From Actinomycetes bacterium (GTDB taxonomy: Bacteria > Actinomycetota > Acidimicrobiia > Acidimicrobiales > Microtrichaceae), in assembly GCA_023434535.1 (NCBI GenBank), contig JAEYSR010000167.1:1-13834 (forward strand): a DNA stretch of 13,834 nucleotides, written 5' to 3'. Below the pieces are notes generated by a model. It searched no databases. It was given only the letters and a program-made list of their open reading frames with translations, and was not told the origin of the DNA. The position numbers were made by a program, and so were the translations under genes. Positions 6,774 to 12,695 of the stretch are shown one piece after another (within the stretch, counting starts at the first letter, position 1; each line of letters begins with the position of its first letter).

Positions 6774-7550
6774 TCAGGCCGGCGTGCCGTGGTCCCGGAA
6801 GGCGAAGAACTCGTCGAAGGTGAGCTCGGGGCCGGGGAGCGTCGGCAACGGACCCGAGGTGGCTCCGAACTGGACCAGCTCGATCCAGTTCCCGTCGGGG
6901 TCGGACACGAACGAGTAGATGCACCGCTCCGGCTGGGCGGGGTCACGGGCCGGCTTCAGTCCGTGGTGGCCGCCGGAGTCGATGAGGTGCTGGTGCACCG
7001 CAGGAAGGTCGTCGACGATCAGCGTGAGCATCGTGAAGCCGCGGGTCAGGATGGGGGAGCGCTCCCCGAGCGGCTCGCTGGGGCGGACGGCGAAGGTCGT
7101 GTTGCCGACGAGCTGGCCGGCCGGACGCTCCTCCGCCCCCATCCCGACGGCGAGGAACTCGCGCATCCGGTCCGGGTCCTCGCTCTCGATGAGCACACCC
7201 ACCTCGTCGATGTCGTCGTGGCCCGGCGGGACGAGCACGAACGCGGAGCCGTCGGGATCCTCCAGGCGCACGGGCTCGGAGACGCTCGCATCCGCGGCCC
7301 GGAGCTCGCGGAAGCCCGACACGGCGGGCGCCAGCTCCCAGGTGGTGGTGTTCAGCTTCAGCCAGGAGCGGTGGAGCTCGTAGAACACCTCGTCCTGGCC
7401 CTCGACGATCGGGTCCTCGTTGAGGAACCGGCACGGCGTCCGCTCCTCGTAGAAGCGCTTCATCTCGGGTCCCCGATCGGTCGGGATCCCGAAGTCGAGG
7501 CCCGGCCGGGCCAGCATCGTCGCCCAGCCGGGTCGCTCCCCGGCGCTCAC
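6774..7550 (-). CDS. VOC/glyoxalase-fold protein, two-domain
   Basis: 258-aa protein of the vicinal oxygen chelate superfamily, whose members include glyoxalase I, extradiol dioxygenases, methylmalonyl-CoA epimerase and bleomycin-resistance proteins. The sequence shows four beta-alpha-beta-beta-beta-like units, that is two VOC domains: about 17-110, ending LEDPDGSAFVLVPP, and about 116-228, ending SDPDGNWIELVQF. E224 in the last strand is the usual metal-ligand position, but a His in the first strands is not obvious (GLDFGIP, FTMLTLIVDD), so metal binding is uncertain. The GTG at 7550 is chosen because it overlaps the P450 stop (GTGA); ATG at 7515 is an alternative. It is the third gene of the minus-strand operon. 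An isomerase, epimerase or ring-cleavage role downstream of the P450 is possible but not shown. Confidence 0.8.
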   Translation of the reverse strand: MSAGERPGWATMLARPGLDFGIPTDRGPEMKRFYEERTPCRFLNEDPIVEGQDEVFYELHRSWLKLNTTTWELAPAVSGFRELRAADASVSEPVRLEDPDGSAFVLVPPGHDDIDEVGVLIESEDPDRMREFLAVGMGAEERPAGQLVGNTTFAVRPSEPLGERSPILTRGFTMLTLIVDDLPAVHQHLIDSGGHHGLKPARDPAQPERCIYSFVSDPDGNWIELVQFGATSGPLPTLPGPELTFDEFFAFRDHGTPA

Positions 7551-8785
7551 GACGCCGCCCCGAACCGGATCGGAGCCGTCGCGACGCCGCGGGTGGGGAC
7601 CAGCTGGTTGAGCACGACCTCGTCCTCGTCCACCTCCCAGTCGCCGATCCGCTGGACCAGCGCCTGGAGCGCGACCTTGATCTCCAACCGGGCCACGGCG
7701 TTGCCGAGGCAGTAGTGGATCCCGTGGCCGAACGCCCAGTGGGCCTTCACGTTCTCCCTGTCGAAGTCGAGGCGCTCGGGGTCGGGGTACACCCGCTCGT
7801 CGTGGTTGGCCGAGCCGTAGAGCACCAGGACCTGGTCGCCCTCGGGGATCGTGACGCCGTGGAGCTCGACGTCGCGGGTCGTGGAGCGGGCGAGGCCCTG
7901 GACCGGCGACACGAACCGCAGCAGCTCCTCGATCGCGGTGTTCCACCTGTCGGGATCGGAAGCGAGCTGGCGTCGCTGGTCGGGGTGGCGGCCGAGGGCG
8001 AGCACCCCGTGGGTGATCATGTTCATCGTCGTGTTCTGGGCGGCGTCGTGCAGCAGCGAGCAGAACCCGGCGATCTCCTCGGTCGACAGCTCGACGTCCT
8101 GCGCCCGCCCGCTGTTGAGGATCTGGGAGATCAGGTCGGTGCCGTCGCCGCCCATCCGGGTGCTGACGATGTCCTGCCAGTACTCGCCCATCTCGCCGTA
8201 GGCGGCGAGCGCGGCGTCGCTCGTGAAGTCGCCGCCGCCGAGCGTGTCCAGGTTCCACTTGAGGAACTGGGCCTGGTGGTCGACCGGGAGGTCCATCAGC
8301 GCGCACATGGTGATGGTCGGGATGAGGTGGGCGTAGCCCATCGCGGCGTCGATGCCGCCGTCGGGGACCGCGGCGTCGATCAGCGAGTCCGCGTACTCAC
8401 GGATGTGCGGCTCGAGGGCGGCGATGCGCGACGGCGTCAGGACCCTGGACAGGATGCTGCGCAGCTCGTCGTGGCGCGGCGGGTCCATGTTGAACATGTT
8501 CGGCGGGATCAGCGAGATGTCGGTGTCGATGAGCGTGCCGGTCGCGGAGGAGAACGACTTCCAGTCGGACAGAGCCCGGTCGACGTCCTCGGCTCGGCTC
8601 AGCATCCAGTAGTGGGGCCAGACCCTCCAGTCCTCGATCTCCCGCTTGAGCACCGGGTGCTCGTCACGCATCGTCCGGTAGTAGCGGAAGGGATCGGCGA
8701 AGTAGGCAGGGTCGAAGGGATCGAACTCGAACACCGGTGGTGCTCCTCTCATCGGGTCTGTCTGGTCTGTCGGGTCTGTGGTCAT
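7547..8785 (-). CDS. Cytochrome P450 with Asn in place of the I-helix acid
   Basis: 412-aa bacterial class I-type P450, a soluble monooxygenase needing ferredoxin and reductase partners. Seen: ExxR (E287-R290 in EELLRF), the haem loop FGHGIHYCLG with thiolate C359, and the I-helix HDAAQNTT with N251 and T252. The usual pattern is (A/G)Gx(D/E)T; here the acid that supports proton delivery is Asn while Thr is kept (numbering happens to equal P450cam D251/T252). The N-terminus is a TDP/TDQ repeat, and FDPFDPAYFADPFRYYRTMR starts the fold as in mycobacterial-type P450s. ATG at 8785 overlaps the TGA of the upstream LLM gene (ATGA), and its own TGA overlaps the next GTG. It is the middle gene of a tightly coupled operon. 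Substrate is unknown; context suggests hydroxylation of an alicyclic or terpenoid-like compound. Confidence 0.95.
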   Translation of the reverse strand: MTTDPTDQTDPMRGAPPVFEFDPFDPAYFADPFRYYRTMRDEHPVLKREIEDWRVWPHYWMLSRAEDVDRALSDWKSFSSATGTLIDTDISLIPPNMFNMDPPRHDELRSILSRVLTPSRIAALEPHIREYADSLIDAAVPDGGIDAAMGYAHLIPTITMCALMDLPVDHQAQFLKWNLDTLGGGDFTSDAALAAYGEMGEYWQDIVSTRMGGDGTDLISQILNSGRAQDVELSTEEIAGFCSLLHDAAQNTTMNMITHGVLALGRHPDQRRQLASDPDRWNTAIEELLRFVSPVQGLARSTTRDVELHGVTIPEGDQVLVLYGSANHDERVYPDPERLDFDRENVKAHWAFGHGIHYCLGNAVARLEIKVALQALVQRIGDWEVDEDEVVLNQLVPTRGVATAPIRFGAAS

Positions 8786-9786
8786 GTGCTGGCCGACTCC
8801 CGTGCGGCTCGGGGCACGACGTCGCGGGCGAAGCGCTCGAGCTGGTCGAGCATCTGCTGGGGCGTCGTCTCCGGACCGCCCGTCGCGAAGCGGAGGACGA
8901 AGTGCTCCACGCCGGCGCGACGGTGCAGGTCGATGTCGGCGGCGACCTGGTCGGGCGTCCCCATGAAGAACGGTCGGCCCGCGTCGTCGGCGGGCATCGG
9001 CGGGGCGTAGTCGAAGTCGTCGGGAACGTCGTCGAGGTCGGCCCAGCTGCCGGTGACGTACGGGCCGTCCTCGCTGTCGAGCAGCTTGGTCACGCCGCAG
9101 CTGTAGGAGAAGGTGAACGGGTCGCTGCGGTCGTGGTCGGCCCGCAGCTCCTCGATGCGCCGCCGACCCGAGGAGTACTGCTCCGGCGTGGGGAACAGCG
9201 GGTGCCACCCCGTTCCGAGCAGGGCGGCACGTCGCAGGGCCGCCGGTCCGTTCCCGCCGACCCAGATCGGCATCTGGTCCTGGACCGGCGCCGGCCCGAA
9301 GTGGACGTCCCGGAGCTCGACGTGCGGTCCCGAGTGGCTGATGGGTCCCTCGGAGCTCCACAGCTCGCGGATCACGGAGAGGTACTCGTCGGTCACGGCG
9401 CCGCGAGCGTCGAAGTCGGGGGCGTCGAGCGCCTCGAACTCGCCCCGCAGGTAGCCGACCCCGAACGCCGGGGTGAGCCGCCCTCCGCCCAGGACGTCGC
9501 CCGTGGCCAGGAGCTTGGCCGTGAGCACGGGGTTCCGGTACGGGGCGACGAGCACCTCCGTGCCGAAGCGCAGCGTGGTCGTGCGACCGAGACCGACCAG
9601 GCAGTGGGCGATCGGATCCAGCCAGTCGGCGGGCAGCAGGTGAGCGGCGTAGGTCGGGACCACGACGTGGTCGCCGTACCAGAGCGACTCGTACCCCAGG
9701 CTCTCGACGACGCGGGTGATCTCCGCGTCGACCGAGGGCTCGGCGAAGGCGCCGAAGCTCGGTACGACCACTCCGAATCTGGGCAC
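8782..9786 (-). CDS. LLM class oxidoreductase, probably F420- or flavin-dependent
   Basis: 334-aa luciferase-like TIM-barrel oxidoreductase, first gene of the minus-strand operon. Diagnostic features are the N-terminal strand MPRFGVVVPSFG, YGDHVVVP (37-44), RNPVLTAKLLATGDVLGGGRL (84-104), GVGYLRGEFEAL (109-120) and PIWVGGNGPAALRRAA, typical of this class in actinobacteria. The start is GTG at 9786-9784, with AGGGGG (9798-9793) 6 nt upstream. The stop overlaps the P450 start by 4 bp. It is clearly a different paralog from the LLM enzyme at 5824 (longer by 54 aa, different substrate loops). Possible roles include F420-dependent alcohol/ketone redox or a flavin-type monooxygenation (some LLM proteins are Baeyer-Villiger type); the sequence does not decide between them. 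Confidence 0.92.
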   Translation of the reverse strand: MPRFGVVVPSFGAFAEPSVDAEITRVVESLGYESLWYGDHVVVPTYAAHLLPADWLDPIAHCLVGLGRTTTLRFGTEVLVAPYRNPVLTAKLLATGDVLGGGRLTPAFGVGYLRGEFEALDAPDFDARGAVTDEYLSVIRELWSSEGPISHSGPHVELRDVHFGPAPVQDQMPIWVGGNGPAALRRAALLGTGWHPLFPTPEQYSSGRRRIEELRADHDRSDPFTFSYSCGVTKLLDSEDGPYVTGSWADLDDVPDDFDYAPPMPADDAGRPFFMGTPDQVAADIDLHRRAGVEHFVLRFATGGPETTPQQMLDQLERFARDVVPRAARESAST

Positions 9787-9854
9787 GTCGATCCCCCTGT
9801 GCTGCGCCGGCCCCCGCCGACCCGATCAGAACTACATCAACCGACCGAGCGAAG

Positions 9855-9870
9855 CAAGCGATCGTTAGTT
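9855..9870 (-). promoter_or_regulatory. Shared promoter element, copy D (interrupted)
   Basis: On the minus strand this reads AACTAACGATCGCTTG. Removing GATC gives AACTAACGCTTG, which fits the core AACTAAYRCTTG of copies A and C exactly. It points toward the LLM-P450-VOC operon and is the inverted partner of copy C. The outer GGGT of the other copies is missing, so it may be a weakened or decayed site. Confidence 0.5.
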
Positions 9871-9877
9871 ATGAATT

Positions 9878-9897
9878 GAACTAATGCTTGTTTGGGT
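9878..9897 (+). promoter_or_regulatory. 20-bp shared promoter/operator element, copy C
   Basis: Reads GAACTAATGCTTGTTTGGGT, 16 of 20 identical to copy A, and points toward the SDR-P450 operon. Its outer end is 51 bp from the chosen start at 9949, close to the 55 bp between copy A and its SDR start. It lies in a small AT-rich island (about 9861-9895) within otherwise GC-rich DNA, as expected for a promoter region. TATGAAT (9870-9876) is a possible -10-like hexamer but cannot be confirmed. Confidence 0.7.
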
Positions 9898-9904
9898 CTA
9901 GTGT

Positions 9905-9913
9905 CGGACGTCA
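9905..9913 (+). promoter_or_regulatory. CGGACGTCA element in the leader of the SDR-P450 operon
   Basis: Identical 9-mer to that upstream of the left SDR (473-465, minus strand), located between copy C and the AGGGGG ribosome site. GTGT precedes it directly. Spacing from the 20-bp element is 7 bp here but 25 bp at the left locus, so a fixed composite site is unlikely. Confidence 0.35.
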
Positions 9914-9935
9914 CTGACACACGAGTTCGAGAACC

Positions 9936-9941
9936 AGGGGG
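9936..9941 (+). promoter_or_regulatory. AGGGGG ribosome binding site that decides the SDR start
   Basis: AGGGGG lies 7 nt before GTG at 9949. The same hexamer precedes the other three head-of-operon genes at 5-6 nt (454-449, 699-704, 9798-9793), so GTG 9949 is preferred over TTG 9892, which falls inside promoter element C, and over ATG 9958. Confidence 0.75.
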
Positions 9942-9948
9942 TTCGCCG

Positions 9949-10737
9949 GTGGGTGAGATGACGGGCAAGGTCGGGATCGTGACCGGGGCCGGTTCGGGGA
10001 TCGGGCGGGCGAGCGCGCTTGCCCTCAGCCGACGTGGTGCCTCGGTGGTGGTGGCCGACGTGAACGGCGAGACGGCGGCGGAGACGGTGGGGCTCATCGA
10101 GTCCGAGGGCGGCTCCGCTGTCTCGTCCGTGGCCGACATCGCCGTCGAGTCCGACATCGCGGCCATGGTGGAGCTGGCGGTCGAGACCTACGGGTCGTTG
10201 CACCTGCTCCACAACAACGCGGCCGACGTCGTGATCATCCAGCGCGACGGCGACGTGGTCGGCATGGAGACCGACGTCTGGGACCGGACCATGGAGGTGA
10301 ACCTGCGGGGCCCCATGCTGGGCTGCAAGCACGCCATCCCCCACATGATCGAGGCCGGCGGCGGCGCGATCGTGACCACGTCGTCGACGTCGGGTCAGTT
10401 CGGGGACCTCTCCCGTGTCGCCTACGGCGTGTCGAAGGCCGGCATCGACTCGCTGGTCCGCTACGTGGCCACGCTGTACGGGAAGCAGAACATCCGCTGC
10501 AACGCGGTCGCCCCCGGCGTGGTCAAGACGCCGGCGCTCGTGGCCAACGTGCCCGAGGACCAGATCGCGATGTTCCGTCGCAACCACCTGACCCCGGACA
10601 TGGGCGAGCCGACCGACATCGCCGAGGTGGTCGCCTTCCTCCTGTCGGACGCCGCCGCCTACGTCACCGGACAGGTGGTCAACGTCGACGGAGGTCTCAC
10701 CTCCCACACGCCCCTCTACGCCGACATGGTCGGTTGA
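9949..10737 (+). CDS. SDR family NAD(P)-dependent oxidoreductase
   Basis: 262-aa classical SDR, a cytoplasmic alcohol/ketone oxidoreductase. All key elements are present: TGAGSGIG (12-19), acidic residue after strand 2 (VVADVN, D37) favouring NAD(H), NNAA (89-92), tetrad Asn N118 (MEVNLRG), catalytic Ser S146 (TTSSTSG), and Y159-K163 (YGVSK), then NAVAPGVVKTP and the YVTGQVVNVDGG end motif. It is therefore predicted to be active. It resembles the left-edge SDR more than the two SDRs at the right side (for example KHAIPHM versus KHAVPHM). It is the first gene of a plus-strand operon and is divergent from the LLM-P450-VOC operon. It is followed by a P450 after 73 bp with no strong hairpin. The probable job is oxidation of an alcohol made by one of the P450s; substrate is unknown. 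Confidence 0.95.
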   Translation: MGEMTGKVGIVTGAGSGIGRASALALSRRGASVVVADVNGETAAETVGLIESEGGSAVSSVADIAVESDIAAMVELAVETYGSLHLLHNNAADVVIIQRDGDVVGMETDVWDRTMEVNLRGPMLGCKHAIPHMIEAGGGAIVTTSSTSGQFGDLSRVAYGVSKAGIDSLVRYVATLYGKQNIRCNAVAPGVVKTPALVANVPEDQIAMFRRNHLTPDMGEPTDIAEVVAFLLSDAAAYVTGQVVNVDGGLTSHTPLYADMVG

Positions 10738-10810
10738 CGCCGCCCCCGACGACCGAGCAGCTCGTCGACGGCCAGCGTCGCCGACGTACCACCCACGTCA
10801 GGAGAACGAG

Positions 10811-12052
10811 ATGACCGACACGACCGATCCGACGACCGACGACGGCGACTACGCCTTCAACCCGTTCGACCCGTCGCAGACCCAGCACATGTGGGACCTG
10901 GCCCGTCGCCTCCGCAAGGAGCGGCCGGTCAGCCGCCCGGCCGAGGGCTTCGTGTACCTGGCCTCGCACGCCGACAACAAGGCGGCGTACCGCGACGCCA
11001 AGCGGTTCACGTCGGGCGACGGGTTCCGGGCGCCGGGCGTGGTCGTGCCCGACGAGGAGAGCTTCCTCGGCGAGATCGACCCGCCTCTGCACCCCAAGAT
11101 CCGGCGACTGCTGGTCAGGGCGTTCACCATCCAGACGGCCAACGCCGTCGAGCCGTGGACGCGGGAGACCGTCCGTCGCATGATCGACGGAGTGGCCGAG
11201 GCCGGAGGCGGCGACCTCATGCAGATCATCTGCACCCCGCTGCCGGGCTCCGTGACGGCCCACTCGCTGGGCATGGCCGACGACACCCACGACCAGCTGA
11301 CCCGCCTGTGCAGCGAGATGCTCCACAGCACCTGGCCGCAGACCAACGCGACCGAGCGGGGCACCGGCATCGGGGGCGCGTTCCCCGAGCTCGCCCAGCT
11401 GATCGACGACGCCATCGCCGAGCACCGGGCTCTCGGCGACGACGCGCCCGACGACCTGCTCACCCGGATGATCGCAGCGGAGGAGGCCGACGGCAGTCGC
11501 CTGAGCGACCTCCACATCCGGACCCTCGCCGTGAACTCGATCGCCGGCTCGCTGTCGCTCACGTACATGCTCGGCAACCTCTTGCACCGCTACCTGACCG
11601 ATCCCGAGGGCTTCACGGAGGTGCTGCGGGCGGACCGGTCGCTGATCCCGATGGCGGTGGAGGAGTCCCTGCGCTTCGAGCCTCCGGTCCTGCTGCTGTT
11701 CCGCACCGTCGGACAGGACACCGAGATCGGGGGGTGCCCGGTGCACAAGGATGAGCGGGTGATCCTCGGCATCGCGTCGGCCAACCGGGACGAGACGGTC
11801 TGGGACCACGCGGACGAGTACCGCCTGGACCGCGACGAGCTGCCGCTCCAGCACCTGTCCTTCGGCGAGGGGCCGCACCTGTGCCTGGGCAACCACCTGA
11901 CCCGGATGGTCGGGAGGGTGCTGCTGGAGGAGATGCTGGACGTGTTCGGTCCCGGCGAGATCCGCCTGGCCGACGACTACACCTACGAGCTCGTGCCGAT
12001 GTTCCTCGAGTACGGACCCGAGACGCTCGAGTCGGTCGTCACGAGGCCGTGA
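10811..12052 (+). CDS. Cytochrome P450 with unusual I-helix (AGSLS)
   Basis: 413-aa bacterial P450. The ExxR motif is E285-R288 (EESLRF) and the haem loop is FGEGPHLCLG with thiolate C358, both canonical. The I-helix motif reads A245-G246-S247-L248-S249, so the usual acid is Leu and the usual Thr is Ser. This loss of the acid-alcohol pair suggests a different proton path, a substrate-assisted mechanism, or a non-standard reaction. AGGAG (10800-10804) is the ribosome site 6 nt before ATG. The N-terminus is Thr/Asp-rich (MTDTTDPTTDDGD), similar in style to the other P450 (MTTDPTDQTDP), but the cores differ widely, so they are not recent duplicates. The next gene begins 1 nt after its stop, implying an operon with the two SDR-like genes. 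Redox partners are not encoded in the window. Confidence 0.95.
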   Translation: MTDTTDPTTDDGDYAFNPFDPSQTQHMWDLARRLRKERPVSRPAEGFVYLASHADNKAAYRDAKRFTSGDGFRAPGVVVPDEESFLGEIDPPLHPKIRRLLVRAFTIQTANAVEPWTRETVRRMIDGVAEAGGGDLMQIICTPLPGSVTAHSLGMADDTHDQLTRLCSEMLHSTWPQTNATERGTGIGGAFPELAQLIDDAIAEHRALGDDAPDDLLTRMIAAEEADGSRLSDLHIRTLAVNSIAGSLSLTYMLGNLLHRYLTDPEGFTEVLRADRSLIPMAVEESLRFEPPVLLLFRTVGQDTEIGGCPVHKDERVILGIASANRDETVWDHADEYRLDRDELPLQHLSFGEGPHLCLGNHLTRMVGRVLLEEMLDVFGPGEIRLADDYTYELVPMFLEYGPETLESVVTRP

Positions 12053-12053
12053 C

Positions 12054-12695
12054 GTGACCGACGCCGGGTCCCGGACGCTGCTCGTGGGTCGCGCGATCGA
12101 CTCCACGTCGGCTCTGGCCGGCTCGCTCGACGCGGAGCTGATCGAGGTGCCCGACGTCGGCTCCGACGACTGGGTCGGGGAGATCGAGCGATGGGGTCAG
12201 GAGCTCCGGGCCGGGCCCGGGTACGGCCGCGTCGTGGTCTGCGCATGGGGTGAGCCGCTCCCACCGGTGGGCTTCGCCGAGCTCGACGGCGCCGGGTGGA
12301 GCGACCGGGTGGAGCGCGAGCTCGGCCTGTGGTTCGAGGCATCGGTCGCTGCAGCGGCGCGCGCTGCCGACGGAGGCTCGATGGTGGTCGTGGCGGAGCG
12401 GCCGGCGGCGCTCGACTCGCCCGGCAGGGCCGACGTCGTTGCGGTGGCCGAGGGTCTGGCGGTGCTGGCCCGCTCCCTCGGCATCACCGAGGGGCGACGC
12501 GGCCTCCGGGTGAACCTGGTCGCCAGCGAGCTGTGGACCGCACCGAGGACGCTCCTCGGTCTGCCCCCGCTGCTCGACGCCTTCCCCGGACGGCCGGACG
12601 TGGAGGTGGCCGGCGCTGTGCGCATGCTGCTGTCCGACGACGCGTGCGGCGTCAGCGGCACCGTCGTGCGCGCCGACTGCGGGAGGTCCTGGTGA
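12054..12695 (+). CDS. SDR-like pseudoenzyme (no cofactor motif, no catalytic YxxxK)
   Basis: 213-aa protein with the outline of an SDR but not its chemistry. The C-terminal half aligns by eye with SDRs: GGSMVVVAE (strand 5), GLAVLARSLG helix, GLRVNLVASELW (strand 6), and ML LSDDACGVSGTVVRADCG (end motif). The N-terminus reads TLLVGRAIDST where TGxxxGIG is expected, and the positions of Tyr and Lys appear to be V128 and A132. The protein is also shorter than a normal SDR (about 250 aa), mainly in the first half. The GTG at 12054 lies 1 nt after the P450 stop and the gene ends with a GTGA overlap into the next SDR. The intact frame and tight coupling suggest a kept, structural subunit rather than a decaying gene. 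A heteromer with the following SDR, as in BbsCD of anaerobic toluene degradation, is a reasonable model (inference). Confidence 0.8.
   Translation: MTDAGSRTLLVGRAIDSTSALAGSLDAELIEVPDVGSDDWVGEIERWGQELRAGPGYGRVVVCAWGEPLPPVGFAELDGAGWSDRVERELGLWFEASVAAAARAADGGSMVVVAERPAALDSPGRADVVAVAEGLAVLARSLGITEGRRGLRVNLVASELWTAPRTLLGLPPLLDAFPGRPDVEVAGAVRMLLSDDACGVSGTVVRADCGRSW

Noticed and set aside
8755..8784. Tandem GGTCTGTC-like repeats
   Set aside because: They encode the Thr-Asp-Pro/Gln repeats at the P450 N-terminus; a short coding repeat, not a separate element.
8737..9879. 380-aa plus-strand open frame opposite the LLM gene
   Set aside because: No start signal or motif; the minus strand encodes a complete LLM enzyme coupled to the P450.
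9892..9948. TTG 9892 as start of the SDR (281 aa)
   Set aside because: It lies inside promoter element C, has no ribosome site, and adds 19 residues before the Rossmann fold; GTG 9949 has AGGGGG 7 nt upstream.
12054..12695. The SDR-like 213-aa gene as a frameshifted pseudogene of a normal SDR
   Set aside because: No SDR motifs (TGxxxGIG, YxxxK) were found in the other frames of this stretch, the frame is intact, and start and stop are tightly spaced with both neighbours.
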